The notes: generated by a model from the sequence alone, not told the origin. 64,000 nt of DNA from CBFHMJ01 sp965656875 (GCA_965656875.1 CBFHMJ010000015.1:91526-155525); one strand, 5' to 3'; shown: positions 47,135-56,697, numbered from the stretch's first letter. A program made the numbers and translations.

Positions 47135-48686
47135 TGAGTACACCGAGGTAGGCTCGGACATCGCGCCAGGGTCAGAATTTGATGGCGATGCAGGCGAACA
47201 GGCATCGCAATCAGTCAACTACCGATTACCATTTGGTTTTGCAAAGCGCTTTGGCGTGTTGGTATCTAAAGATGAAGACGACAGTTTTATCGTAAATATT
47301 AAGCCTGACACACCGTTTGCAAGCCTTACTGAAGTTCGTCGATTTCTAGGGCAACCCTTTACGCTGGTTACTTTGTCTGAAGAAGAATTTGAATCGCTAC
47401 TGGAAGTGAGTTACCAACGTGATTCATCTGAAACGCAGCAGATCATGGAAGACATCGGTAACGAAGTCGATTTGTACTCACTGGCTGAAGAACTGCCTGA
47501 AACAGAAGATCTTCTGGAAAGTGAAGATGATGCTCCTATCATCAAATTGATTAATGCGGCTCTGAGTGAAGCGATTAAAGTTGGCGCGTCAGATATTCAT
47601 ATCGAAACATTCGAATCGAACTTAGTGATTCGTTTCCGCGTGGATGGCGTGTTACGTGAAGTGTTACGTCCAAATCGTAAACTGGCGGCATTGTTAGTTT
47701 CGCGTATTAAAGTTATGGCGAAACTTGATATTGCAGAAAAACGCATTCCACAGGATGGCCGTATTTCTCTGCGTATTGCAGGCCGCGCCGTAGATGTTCG
47801 TGTATCAACGATGCCATCAAACTATGGTGAGCGTGTTGTACTGCGTCTTCTTGATAAGAACAATGCCCGACTTGATTTGAAAGATTTGGGTATGACTGAA
47901 GCGAATCGAGAGAATTTCTCCAGACTGATTCGTAAACCACACGGTATTATTCTGGTTACTGGTCCTACAGGTTCAGGTAAAAGTACCACCTTGTATGCCG
48001 GTCTTAGTGAAATCAATTCAAAAGACCGTAATATCCTGACTGTAGAAGATCCGATTGAGTACGAATTACCGGGTATCGGCCAGACGCAGGTAAATGCAAA
48101 AGTCGATATGACATTTGCTCGCGGGCTACGTGCGATTCTTCGTCAGGACCCCGATGTAGTGATGGTTGGTGAGATTCGAGATCTTGAAACCGTAGAAATT
48201 GGTGTTCAGGCGAGTTTAACTGGTCACCTGGTTCTATCCACACTACACACCAACACCGCTTCAGGCGCTATTACACGTCTTGAAGATATGGGTGTTGAAC
48301 CTTTCTTATTATCATCCAGTTTACTTGCCATTATTGCGCAGCGTCTTGTCAGAACTCTTTGTGAAGATTGCCGCGAAGAACACACACCTGATCACGAAGA
48401 ATGTGAAATCCTGGGTATCTCTGAAAACAGTGGTCAGAAGATATACCGAGCAGTTGGTTGTGAGAAATGTAATTACAGCGGTTATCGTGGACGTACTGGT
48501 ATTCATGAAATGCTAACGGTCGATGAAACAGTTCGTACATTAATTCACAACGGTAAAGGTGAGCAGGCAATAGAAAAATATATTCGTCAGAATTCACCGA
48601 GTATTCGTCAGGATGGCTTTGAAAAAGTCATGAATGGAATGACGACGCTGGAAGAAGTACTTCGTGTAACGAAAGAGGATGATTAG
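47127..48686 (+). CDS. gspE: type II secretion ATPase GspE
   Basis: 519-aa cytoplasmic assembly ATPase. I take the ATG at 47127, which overlaps the gspD stop; a frame from 47103 adds eight residues inside gspD. Domains: N-terminal MshEN-type domain, then the ATPase with Walker A GPTGSGKST (279-287), the Asp/His boxes (GLRAILRQDPDVVMVGEIRD, TGHLVLSTLHTNTA) and a C-terminal tetracysteine zinc region (CEDCREEH...CEKCNYSGYRGR). Shares one base with the gspF start. Confidence 0.96.
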   Translation: MTDEYTEVGSDIAPGSEFDGDAGEQASQSVNYRLPFGFAKRFGVLVSKDEDDSFIVNIKPDTPFASLTEVRRFLGQPFTLVTLSEEEFESLLEVSYQRDSSETQQIMEDIGNEVDLYSLAEELPETEDLLESEDDAPIIKLINAALSEAIKVGASDIHIETFESNLVIRFRVDGVLREVLRPNRKLAALLVSRIKVMAKLDIAEKRIPQDGRISLRIAGRAVDVRVSTMPSNYGERVVLRLLDKNNARLDLKDLGMTEANRENFSRLIRKPHGIILVTGPTGSGKSTTLYAGLSEINSKDRNILTVEDPIEYELPGIGQTQVNAKVDMTFARGLRAILRQDPDVVMVGEIRDLETVEIGVQASLTGHLVLSTLHTNTASGAITRLEDMGVEPFLLSSSLLAIIAQRLVRTLCEDCREEHTPDHEECEILGISENSGQKIYRAVGCEKCNYSGYRGRTGIHEMLTVDETVRTLIHNGKGEQAIEKYIRQNSPSIRQDGFEKVMNGMTTLEEVLRVTKEDD

Positions 48687-49909
48687 TGGCTGCGTTTGAG
48701 TACAAGGCATTAGATGCCAAAGGCAAAAACAAAAAGGGTGTTATTGAGGCCGATAATGCTCGACAAGTTCGCCAGCAGCTTCGAGAACAAGGAATGGTCC
48801 CGGTTGAGATTGTTGCAACAGCACAAAAATCGACTAACGGCGGAACCACACAATCCAAAGGCAGGGTGCGTAAAGTCTCCAGTGCTGAACTGGCGTTATT
48901 AACACGTCAGGTTGCGACGTTAGTGCAGTCTGCATTGCCAATTGAAAGCGCATTGTTGGCGGTTGCTGAGCAATGTGACAAAGCACATCATAAATCAATG
49001 ATGATGGGCGTGCGAAGCAAGGTTGTCGAAGGTTACAGCCTGGCTGAAGGTCTGGGTGAATACCCTGGCGTTTTTGACAAACTATATCGTGCGATGGTTG
49101 CAGCGGGTGAAAAATCCGGACACCTTGATGAGGTGTTAAATCGACTGGCTGATTACACAGAACAGCGTCAGCAAATGAAAGGTCAAACAGTGCAGGCGTT
49201 GATGTATCCGGGCATCTTAACAACGTTTGCGATTGGTGTAATAGGCGCACTTCTTGCGACAGTAGTGCCAAAGATTGTTAACCAGTTCCAGAATATGGGG
49301 CAAGAATTACCGGGTACAACACAGTTCCTGATTGCTGCCAGTGATTTTGTACGTAACTACGGATTATTTGTCATAGCAGGTATCTTTCTGGCGATAGTCG
49401 TCGTTAAGCAACTTCTGAAACGAGAGAGTTTCAGGTTTGAATGGGATAAGCGGATGCTGACTTTGCCGCTAATTGGCAAGGTTATAAAGGGGCAAAACAC
49501 GTCTCGATATGCCCGAACATTGAGTATTTTGTCGTCCAGTGCCGTACCGTTGCTTGAGGGTATGCAGATTTCAGGGCGCATTCTTGAAAATACTTATATG
49601 AGCAGTGAACTGGAAGATGCTGCCGGTAAAGTCCGTGAAGGTGCTGCACTTAAAACAGCACTTGAGCAAACAAAGCTGTTCCCACCAATGATGCTGCATA
49701 TGATCGCCAGTGGTGAAAAAAGTGGTGAGTTAGAGCAAATGCTTGGGCGCGCCGCTGACAACCAGGACAGAGAGTTCGAAGCTCTGGTCAGTATTTCATT
49801 AAAAGTCTTTGAACCTGTACTGATTTCAGTGATGGCTGGAATGGTACTGTTTATTGTAGTTTCTATTTTGCAACCGATTTTAGCGTTAAACAATATGGTC
49901 GGTATCTAG
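48686..49909 (+). CDS. gspF: type II secretion platform protein GspF
   Basis: 407-aa polytopic inner-membrane protein. Starts with GTG overlapping the gspE stop by one nt. Two GspF domains with AELALLTRQVATLVQSALPI and the second-copy pattern RYARTLSILSSSAVPLLEGM, each followed by a membrane segment. The N-terminal cytoplasmic part is the usual AFEYKALDAKGKNKKGVIEA. Contacts GspE and GspL. Confidence 0.96.
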   Translation: MAAFEYKALDAKGKNKKGVIEADNARQVRQQLREQGMVPVEIVATAQKSTNGGTTQSKGRVRKVSSAELALLTRQVATLVQSALPIESALLAVAEQCDKAHHKSMMMGVRSKVVEGYSLAEGLGEYPGVFDKLYRAMVAAGEKSGHLDEVLNRLADYTEQRQQMKGQTVQALMYPGILTTFAIGVIGALLATVVPKIVNQFQNMGQELPGTTQFLIAASDFVRNYGLFVIAGIFLAIVVVKQLLKRESFRFEWDKRMLTLPLIGKVIKGQNTSRYARTLSILSSSAVPLLEGMQISGRILENTYMSSELEDAAGKVREGAALKTALEQTKLFPPMMLHMIASGEKSGELEQMLGRAADNQDREFEALVSISLKVFEPVLISVMAGMVLFIVVSILQPILALNNMVGI

Positions 49910-49947
49910 TTGTTATCCACCGACATTGAATTAAGAGAGAATTTACC

Positions 49948-50385
49948 ATGAAGAAACAAAACACTCGCCAGCGCGGTTTTACACTACTGGAAGTAATGGT
50001 TGTTATCGTTATCCTGGGCATTATCGCGAGTATGGTTGTTCCAAACCTGATGGGACAACAAGAAGATGCGAAGCTGCAAAAAGCTAAAATCGACGTTCAG
50101 CGCCTTGAAACTGTACTTCAAATGTACAAGTTGAAAACAGGTTATTACCCAACAACTGAGCAAGGTCTTGAAGCATTAGTAACACAAACAGACATCGAGC
50201 CTATTCCACGTTCATTCCCTGATGGCGGCTTTATTCCTCGTTTACCTAATGATCCGTGGGATAACGAATACCAGTTAATCAGCCCGGGAGATATGGGAAC
50301 TGTTGATATCTTCAGTATGGGACCTGATCGTGAAGCTGGCACTGATGATGATATCGGTAACTGGAACCTTGACGAACAGCGTTAA
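49948..50385 (+). CDS. gspG: major pseudopilin GspG
   Basis: 145 aa. Prepilin signal RGFTLLEVMVVIVILGIIAS with cleavage between G and F and the conserved E5. The C-terminal calcium-binding fold ends with FSMGPDREAGTDDDIGNW, typical of GspG. Forms the pseudopilus shaft. No prepilin peptidase gene (gspO/pilD) lies in the window, so it must be encoded elsewhere. Confidence 0.97.
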   Translation: MKKQNTRQRGFTLLEVMVVIVILGIIASMVVPNLMGQQEDAKLQKAKIDVQRLETVLQMYKLKTGYYPTTEQGLEALVTQTDIEPIPRSFPDGGFIPRLPNDPWDNEYQLISPGDMGTVDIFSMGPDREAGTDDDIGNWNLDEQR

Positions 50386-50416
50386 TCCATAAGCGATTAA
50401 TCTGTTGGATGAAGTT

Positions 50417-51097
50417 ATGAGAATGCCCAAAGCAAATAAAGGATTTACCTTACTGGAACTCATTCTGGTCATTGCACTAATTGGCATTCTTATCAGTGTG
50501 GTCGCATTTAGTTTTGATGGCGATTCACGAGATAAAGTTATTGAGCAACAGGCAAAACGTTTTCATGCCGTCGTAAATATGGCAGCCGAGCATGCCATGC
50601 TGAATCAGGTCGAACTGGGCTTGATTTTTGAAGACAATGAATATCGTTTTGTCGCGTTTGATGGGCAACGCTGGCGACCCGTATCGGGGCAGAAATATCT
50701 TGAACCACTGCCATTTGATGAATTTATTGATATGACACTGGAGTTAGAAGGGCTTGAGTGGGCAGAAGATAACATCCTAAATACCGTTTCTTTTCAAAGT
50801 GATGAAGACGAGGATGAAGATAGTTTTTCAAGTGGCGGGAAAGGTGATTCTAAAGGTGGTTCTCGCGGCGACGATGAAGATGATGAAGAAAGTGCCCGTG
50901 AACAGGACGAAGAAGAATCTGATGAAGATCGGAAGAAGCTAACACCTCAGATCTTCCTGTTGTCATCCGGTGATATTACACCTTTCCTCATAACGCTGGT
51001 GACTGAATTAGAGTCCGGGCAAGAAGTGTATTACCAGATTAAAGGCGAGTTTAGCGCACCGGTCAGTATTGAAGGGCCTCTGGACGAATTACCATGA
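50417..51097 (+). CDS. gspH: minor pseudopilin GspH with acidic insertion
   Basis: 226 aa from the ATG at 50417 (a TTG four codons upstream is possible). Prepilin signal KGFTLLELILVIALIGILIS. Family features QRWRPVS and the C-terminal strand region are present. A low-complexity insertion at about residues 127-174 (D/E-rich with a short G/S/K segment) makes it longer than typical GspH (around 170-190 aa). The insertion is in a region expected to be a surface loop before the last strands. Overlaps gspI by 4 nt. Confidence 0.92.
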   Translation: MRMPKANKGFTLLELILVIALIGILISVVAFSFDGDSRDKVIEQQAKRFHAVVNMAAEHAMLNQVELGLIFEDNEYRFVAFDGQRWRPVSGQKYLEPLPFDEFIDMTLELEGLEWAEDNILNTVSFQSDEDEDEDSFSSGGKGDSKGGSRGDDEDDEESAREQDEEESDEDRKKLTPQIFLLSSGDITPFLITLVTELESGQEVYYQIKGEFSAPVSIEGPLDELP

Positions 51098-51462
51098 TGA
51101 AACAACAGGGGTTTTCCTTACTGGAATTGTTGGTAGCGATTTCCATATTTGCTATCGCAGGTGTGTCCATCATGAAAGTCAGTGGTGAACACCTAATCCA
51201 CTTAAGTATTCTGGAAGATCAGACTGTATCGTCCTGGGTGGCAGAAAATCGGTTATCTGAGGTGCAGTTAGAAGAGCAATGGCCTCCTCAAAACAATAAA
51301 AAAGGAAAAACTGAATTAGCGGGACGCGACTGGTTCTGGAAACAGATCGTTAAAAAGACTGAAGATCAGAACATGCGCGAAATCACGGTGCAGGTATTTG
51401 TAACCGAAAAGGCAGAAGCCCCGGTTTATGAACTGCGAACGTTTGTTGGTAATAAGAAGTAG
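51094..51462 (+). CDS. gspI: minor pseudopilin GspI
   Basis: 122 aa. Prepilin signal QQGFSLLELLVAISIFAIAG, then WVAENRLSEVQLEEQWPP and GRDWFWKQIV, which are hallmarks of GspI. Starts within the gspH stop (ATGA). Part of the pseudopilus tip with GspJ and GspK. Confidence 0.95.
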   Translation: MMKQQGFSLLELLVAISIFAIAGVSIMKVSGEHLIHLSILEDQTVSSWVAENRLSEVQLEEQWPPQNNKKGKTELAGRDWFWKQIVKKTEDQNMREITVQVFVTEKAEAPVYELRTFVGNKK

Positions 51463-51477
51463 TTCAGGACGTGACGC

Positions 51478-52227
51478 GTGAATAATTCCCGGTTAAAACA
51501 GTCAGGTTTTACCCTCATCGAAATACTGCTTGCCACGCTGGTATTTGCGTTGGTAAGTATGGCTTCTTTTGCGGTACTCGACAGCGTATTGAAAAGTGAT
51601 GAAGCCTCAAGACAGAAAATAGAAGAGCTCCAGGCATTACAGCGTGCGTTTTTTATTATGGAGCGTGATTTCCGACAAGTGTCGCAACGTCATGTCAGAG
51701 CTAACGGCGAACGTGCATCTCGTTCAGTATTTGCTGGCGGTAAATTTATTCTCGAAAGTGAAGGCGATGCTGTCGCTTTTGTTAAAGATGGCTGGCGGAA
51801 TCCCGGCATGGTATTACCACGAAGTGAATTACAGTCGGTAGCCTACCGCATGAAAGAAGAAAATCTGGAACGGATGTTCTTTGTTTATACCGACCCGGTA
51901 GCGGGTGAAGAACCTCGCACTCAGATTTTATTGAAAGATATTGAAGAGTTAACGTTCGAGTACATGGCATCAAGTGACTGGAAAGAACAATGGGAAGAAG
52001 TAACGTTACCGCAAGCGGTAGCGGTGAAAGTTAAAACGAAGAGTTTCGGCGAAATCAGACGAATTTTCATTCTGCCTGAGACTGCTCAGCAAGTGAACTC
52101 TGACGGTAATCAGAACGGTAATGGCCGTGGTGGTGCTGGCGGTGGAAATAATCCGGGTGGCGGAAACAACAACGGAGGCGGCTCAAAAGGCGGTGGCTCA
52201 GGAGGCAGCAATGGCGCTAAACGCTAA
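51478..52227 (+). CDS. gspJ: minor pseudopilin GspJ with Gly/Asn-rich tail
   Basis: 249 aa from a GTG start. Prepilin signal QSGFTLIEILLATLVFALVS, then ELQALQRAFFIMERDFRQVS and the YRMKEENLERMFF region typical of GspJ. The last about 40 residues are an almost pure G/N/S repeat (for example GGGNNPGGGNNNGGGS), absent from most GspJ proteins. The gspK start lies inside the tail-coding region (17-nt overlap). Confidence 0.93.
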   Translation: MNNSRLKQSGFTLIEILLATLVFALVSMASFAVLDSVLKSDEASRQKIEELQALQRAFFIMERDFRQVSQRHVRANGERASRSVFAGGKFILESEGDAVAFVKDGWRNPGMVLPRSELQSVAYRMKEENLERMFFVYTDPVAGEEPRTQILLKDIEELTFEYMASSDWKEQWEEVTLPQAVAVKVKTKSFGEIRRIFILPETAQQVNSDGNQNGNGRGGAGGGNNPGGGNNNGGGSKGGGSGGSNGAKR

Positions 52228-53242
52228 AAAAACCGGTCGTGTTGCCATGATAAAGCAGCGAGGAATCGCGTTGATATCCGTCATGCTCGTTGTTGCACTG
52301 GTTTCGGTTATTGCTGTTGAAATGATTGGTCGTTTGCAGATCCAGGTTAAACGAACACTCAACATTGAGAACAGTAAACAAGCATACTGGTATGCGTTAG
52401 GTGCAGAGACATTTGCTGGCGCGTTGCTAAAGCGGATAGCCAAAGAAGATAAAGAAGGTATGTATCATCTTGGGCAAGACTGGGCTTACAAAGGCATGAC
52501 CTTTCCTGTGCCTGGCGGTACGATTTCTGGCGATATTTATGACATGCAAGCGTGTTTTAATCTGAATGCGCTTCGCCAGACAGGTGGTAATCAGAATGGT
52601 CAGTCAACCCGACAACGGACCTTGATTACTCGTCAGTTTCAGGAGTTGCTTGATTTATTATCGATTCAGTCAGATGTCTCAAATGAAGCACTGGCAGATC
52701 GCTTGTATGACTGGCTAGACGATGATGGTTTGATGATTAGTGGCCAAAGCCTGGAAGAAGATGATTATGCGTCACTGGAGATTCCTTATCTCGCGGCGAA
52801 TACCATGATGGGTAGCATTAGTGAATTGAGACTAATCACAGGTTTTAATCCGGCCGTTATCGACAAGCTAAAACCTTATGTTTGTGTGATTCCGGAAAGT
52901 GATCAACTGATTATCAATGTGAATACCATTCCAGCAGAACAACCGGAATTATTAAGTGCCATGATCGAAGGATTAGATATGGGGGCGGCCAGTGATGTAT
53001 TGGCGGGACGCCCGGAAGATGGTTTTAAATCAATTGATGAGTTCTGGCAATTGCCCGAATTACAAGGTTTACAAAATCTCACGGATGAAGTGAAAAATAA
53101 ATTTGATGTAAAGACTAACTATTTCAAGTTAGTCGCTAAAACAACCTACGATGATTCTGAATTTTTTCTGACGTCAACACTCTTTATAAACTCAGAAAGC
53201 CGGGTATCCGTGATCAGAAGAAAGTTTGGAGGCGAACTGTGA
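52211..53242 (+). CDS. gspK: minor pseudopilin GspK
   Basis: 343 aa from the ATG at 52211, which has an AGGAGG site 5 nt upstream within gspJ; an upstream frame from 52121 only translates the repeat DNA in another frame. Prepilin-like KQRGIALISVMLVVALVSVI; the conserved position 5 is not Glu, which is normal for GspK. Then ACFNLNALRQTGGN and the LADRLYDWLDDDG calcium-associated region and the helical domain. Caps the pseudopilus tip. Overlaps gspL by 4 nt. Confidence 0.95.
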   Translation: MALNAKKTGRVAMIKQRGIALISVMLVVALVSVIAVEMIGRLQIQVKRTLNIENSKQAYWYALGAETFAGALLKRIAKEDKEGMYHLGQDWAYKGMTFPVPGGTISGDIYDMQACFNLNALRQTGGNQNGQSTRQRTLITRQFQELLDLLSIQSDVSNEALADRLYDWLDDDGLMISGQSLEEDDYASLEIPYLAANTMMGSISELRLITGFNPAVIDKLKPYVCVIPESDQLIINVNTIPAEQPELLSAMIEGLDMGAASDVLAGRPEDGFKSIDEFWQLPELQGLQNLTDEVKNKFDVKTNYFKLVAKTTYDDSEFFLTSTLFINSESRVSVIRRKFGGEL

Positions 53243-54456
53243 GTGAAACCTTATTTATCCGACTGACCGGTCAGGCAACTGATCCTATCTTCTGGTTAGT
53301 GTGGTCGGATAGTGAAAACGAAATTATTGCTTCCGGGCAACTTAATCATAAAGACGAATTATCGTCACTAACGAATCACGCTCAGTCACGACAAGTGCTT
53401 GCACTGGCATCAGGTCTGGATGTAACGCTTAAAACGATTACGTTACCGGGTAAATTTAACAAACAACTGCAATCTGCTGCGCCTTACATTATTGAGGAAG
53501 AGTTAGCGGGAGATGTGGACAATCTGTTCTTTGCCTTCGGCGATAAAGTTGAGGTTGACGGAAAACCAGCAGTGAATGCCGCGATTGTCGATCGAGACAC
53601 AATGGACAACTGGCTTAGCTGGTTTGAAGAAGCGGACATTCCGGTCACTCGCATGATCCCAGACGTATTATGTGTTCCACCGAGTGAAGAAGCATGGACC
53701 TGCGTTGATTTAGATGAACAGTGGATAGTGAGAACTGGTGAATGGGAAGCGGCGATTGTTGAACAGCAATGGTTTGATCACTTCTTGCAACTGGCGGCGT
53801 CACAGTCTGAAGAACGCATTGTATTAAAGAGTTATTCACCTTTGAATATTACTGCTGATGTCGATGTTGAATCGCTTCCTGCAGAACTTCCTTTGAAGTT
53901 GTTGGCTGAACAAAGTAAAGATATCAGCTTTAACCTGCTTCAGGGCGAGTATACGCGTAAGAAAACGGGTTCAAAGTATTGGAATATCTGGAAAAATGCC
54001 GCCATCGTGGCAGGTGTCGCATTGCTACTTAATTTAGGTCTAAAAGGCTTTGAATTATGGCAGCTCGACAGTCAGTTATCTGCTGCTCAGGACAGTATGA
54101 TTGCTGATTATAAAAAGGCCTTTCCGGGCGAGAAGCGCGTTCGTAAAAGCCTGATAAAGCGTAATCTTAAGAAGAAACTTGAAGCATTAGGTGGCGGAGA
54201 AAGTGCTGCGGGCTTCCTGGTGATGATGGATGATCTGTCAATGGCATTTGCTCAGAATCGTCAGTTTAAGCCTACGGGTATTCGTTATGATGGTAAACGT
54301 AACGAAATCAGACTTCAGGCGTCAGCAGATGGTTTCCAGACCTTTGAAAAGTTTAAGTCTTCCGTCGAAAAAGCCGGTTTTGATGTTCAGCAGGGTTCAT
54401 TAAACAGTGATGAAGGAACCGTTGTTGGATCATTAACCATCAGGAGCAGTAGCTAA
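53239..54456 (+). CDS. gspL: type II secretion protein GspL
   Basis: 405-aa inner-membrane platform protein. Cytoplasmic actin-like domain (about 1-245) that binds GspE, one membrane segment near 253-270 (NAAIVAGVALLLNLGLKG), and a periplasmic ferredoxin-like domain. Starts with GTG in the gspK stop overlap, shares one nt with gspM. Confidence 0.94.
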   Translation: MSETLFIRLTGQATDPIFWLVWSDSENEIIASGQLNHKDELSSLTNHAQSRQVLALASGLDVTLKTITLPGKFNKQLQSAAPYIIEEELAGDVDNLFFAFGDKVEVDGKPAVNAAIVDRDTMDNWLSWFEEADIPVTRMIPDVLCVPPSEEAWTCVDLDEQWIVRTGEWEAAIVEQQWFDHFLQLAASQSEERIVLKSYSPLNITADVDVESLPAELPLKLLAEQSKDISFNLLQGEYTRKKTGSKYWNIWKNAAIVAGVALLLNLGLKGFELWQLDSQLSAAQDSMIADYKKAFPGEKRVRKSLIKRNLKKKLEALGGGESAAGFLVMMDDLSMAFAQNRQFKPTGIRYDGKRNEIRLQASADGFQTFEKFKSSVEKAGFDVQQGSLNSDEGTVVGSLTIRSSS

Positions 54457-54932
54457 TGAATAAGTTCATGAGTTGGTATCAGGCGCTGGAAGCTCGCGAG
54501 CAACAGTTAGTGTCCATCGGTGGCGTTTTCCTGATTATTTTTATTTTTTATGGTGCTGTCTGGTCACCGTTAAATGGTTCAATTGATTCGAAACAACAGG
54601 CTTTAGATAAGCAATTACAGCAGAATTCCTGGGCAACTCAGGCCATTGCGGATATCAAAAGTTCTTCATCGGTTCGTCGTGTCAGTGGTGGCGGTTCGTT
54701 GACACAAATCGTCAATAATTCCAGCCGACGTTTTAATATTCAGATTGCCAGAATGCAGCCTAAAGGCGATCAGCTTCAAATCTGGATTGATTCGGTAAGC
54801 TTTAACGAGTTAATGAACTGGCTTGGACATCTCGAAACTGCGCAGAAATTGCAGTTAAAAGGCATGGACATTAGCCAGACAGAAGATGCTGGTATTGTCA
54901 GAGTCAGAAACTTACAACTGGAAAAAGGATAA
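54456..54932 (+). CDS. gspM: type II secretion protein GspM
   Basis: 158 aa, one membrane segment near the N-terminus (LVSIGGVFLIIFIFYGAVW) preceded by WYQALEAREQ, then a coiled coil and periplasmic ferredoxin-like domain (FNELMNWLGHLE). Partner of GspL. Start overlaps the gspL stop (TAATG). Confidence 0.94.
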   Translation: MNKFMSWYQALEAREQQLVSIGGVFLIIFIFYGAVWSPLNGSIDSKQQALDKQLQQNSWATQAIADIKSSSSVRRVSGGGSLTQIVNNSSRRFNIQIARMQPKGDQLQIWIDSVSFNELMNWLGHLETAQKLQLKGMDISQTEDAGIVRVRNLQLEKG

Positions 54933-54938
54933 TCATCG

Positions 54939-55688
54939 ATGAAAAACTGGAAACAGAATCTGATTATCTTTCTTGTTGCGTTTGTTGTCTTTGTAGCGAT
55001 CAAGGTGCCGGCCGCGTTGGTTGTTAATCAGCTAACGTTACCGGAAAATATTAAGCTCGGTAATGTCAGTGGTTCATTATGGCAAGGTCGAATGGATGCA
55101 TTGCAGATTGAACGTGATGTTATTCGCGATATATCCTGGGATGTTAATCCATGGTCTTTATTAACCGGAAAACTGGGCGCGGATGTCGATTTTGGTAATC
55201 CCCGTGACAAGCAGCAAGCATCGGGTAAAGGCTATCTGGCAGCCAGTATTACCGGTTCATTATCTGCTGATGATTTCACGCTCCGTTATCCTGCAAAAGG
55301 ATCGATGGAAAAGGCTGGCATCATGCTACCTGGCGATATTGATGGCCGATTTATTGTGAATATCGATAGCTTTGCGATGGGTGACCCCTGGTGTTCAGAT
55401 CTGGTTGGAAAGGCTCGTTGGAATGATGCGGTTGTGAATTCATTTGATGTGAAGTTACCAATAGGCTCATTGGCCGCTGAACTTGGTTGTACGGACGGTA
55501 ATGTAACGGCAAAAGTTGCTGAGAAGAATCCACTTGGCTTGCAGCTGGATGCAACGATTGCGGCGAAAGGCAAAGTAACGGCCAAAGGATTTGTAAAACC
55601 GGGAGCTGACATGCCAACTGAAGTTCACGAAGCCGTTAAAATTCTGGGGCGCGCTGATCAACAAGGACGATACCCTGTCTCTTTGTAA
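54939..55688 (+). CDS. gspN: type II secretion protein GspN
   Basis: 249 aa, N-terminal membrane segment (LIIFLVAFVVFVAIKVPAAL) followed by a beta-rich periplasmic part with KLGNVSGSLWQGRMDALQI and a conserved DVNPWSLLTGKLGADVDF segment, the GspN pattern. Dispensable in several T2SS. Last gene of the operon, followed by a strong terminator. Confidence 0.93.
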   Translation: MKNWKQNLIIFLVAFVVFVAIKVPAALVVNQLTLPENIKLGNVSGSLWQGRMDALQIERDVIRDISWDVNPWSLLTGKLGADVDFGNPRDKQQASGKGYLAASITGSLSADDFTLRYPAKGSMEKAGIMLPGDIDGRFIVNIDSFAMGDPWCSDLVGKARWNDAVVNSFDVKLPIGSLAAELGCTDGNVTAKVAEKNPLGLQLDATIAAKGKVTAKGFVKPGADMPTEVHEAVKILGRADQQGRYPVSL

Positions 55689-55734
55689 ACTTATAGCATT
55701 ATCAACAACCAGAATTATGCTTCATCAGCACACT

Positions 55735-55759
55735 AAAGCCTGCAATTGCAGGCTTTTTT
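55735..55759. terminator. terminator between gspN and the LysR gene
   Basis: Stem AAAGCCTGC/GCAGGCTTT with an AATT loop and a T run on the plus strand; an A run on the left side makes it usable from the convergent gene as well. Confidence 0.9.
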
Positions 55760-55775
55760 GATGGAATATTTCGGG

Positions 55776-56630
55776 CTAATCAGCGATGTTCAGATTGTGA
55801 CGTCCACGACTCGCCTGACAGATAGATGACAGTAATTGAAGCGTTTCTGAATCCTGGCTAAACGCCAGACCTATCGTTCGGGTCAAATCAATATCGGCAA
55901 TCGTTTTTAAAACGATATCTCGATTATCAGTTACCTGCGGTAAATTGGGTAATAACGCGCAGCCCACGCCTGCCTGAACCAGTCCAAGTGCATATTCCAT
56001 CGTTTGGATCCTCGCTCTCGTCACTACCTGAATTGAGCGATTAGTCAGTTCATTTTCCAGTTTTTCCCAGGCTTCACAGGGGGAGCGCAGGATAAATGGA
56101 AGGCGCTGAAAATCCTCCAGTTGAATGTCCGGGTTAAAGCTCAAAGGATGGTTTAATGGTAGTGCCAACACATAATTGTCTCGCCACATCGGAATAAATG
56201 ATTCTTCCGGCTTCACATATCGTTGAGTAATGATCCGTGCATCACATTCGTCATCCGGTTCAACCAGCGTGAGTTCCACATTTTCCAGTGCGCTTGAAAA
56301 TTCCTGTAATAGCAAACTCATTCGCTTAACGCCTAACGCTCGAATCAAACCAAGTCTGAAAGGTACGACAGATGACTGGCACGTAAATACGTTCTTGATA
56401 GCGTCTGCCTGTCCAAGTAATTGTTTTGCCAATGGATACAGTTTTTGACCCTGTTCAGTGGGTGACACGCCACGGGCATGTCGAATAAAGAGCGAACTGT
56501 TTAGTGTTCCTTCCAACTGCTGAATAGCAGCAGAGATCGAAGGTTGAGCAACAAAACACGCCTTCGCGGCAGCGCTGATACTGCCATTTTCGAAGACAGA
56601 AACGAAGTATCCCAGAGCTTTTAAATCCAT
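55776..56630 (-). CDS. LysR family transcriptional regulator
   Basis: 284 aa. N-terminal winged HTH (DLKALGYFVSVFENGSISAA, then the recognition region AQPSISAAIQQLEGTL) and a C-terminal effector-binding domain (about 90-280). The HTH resembles CynR/NAC-type regulators. Divergent from the giant SpvB/RHS gene with 342 nt between; LysR regulators often control the divergent neighbour, so it is a candidate regulator of that gene. The effector is unknown. Confidence 0.92.
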   Translation of the reverse strand: MDLKALGYFVSVFENGSISAAAKACFVAQPSISAAIQQLEGTLNSSLFIRHARGVSPTEQGQKLYPLAKQLLGQADAIKNVFTCQSSVVPFRLGLIRALGVKRMSLLLQEFSSALENVELTLVEPDDECDARIITQRYVKPEESFIPMWRDNYVLALPLNHPLSFNPDIQLEDFQRLPFILRSPCEAWEKLENELTNRSIQVVTRARIQTMEYALGLVQAGVGCALLPNLPQVTDNRDIVLKTIADIDLTRTIGLAFSQDSETLQLLSSICQASRGRHNLNIAD

Positions 56631-56677
56631 AGTTGTGTGAGAAAACCAGTACTAGAAAACAGAGAAGAGGGTGAACG

Positions 56678-56697
56678 TTATCACACTCGGTGAATAA
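56678..56697. promoter_or_regulatory. candidate LysR operator
   Basis: Quasi-palindrome TTATCAC-ACTCG-GTGAATAA containing a T-N11-A core, 48 nt upstream of the LysR start and about 75 nt upstream of the putative -35 of the divergent gene, a usual position for a LysR site. Predicted by eye only. Confidence 0.4.

Noticed and set aside
52121..52210. Upstream extension of GspK
   Set aside because: This part is the out-of-frame translation of the Gly/Asn-rich gspJ tail; the prepilin leader and ribosome site place the start at 52211.
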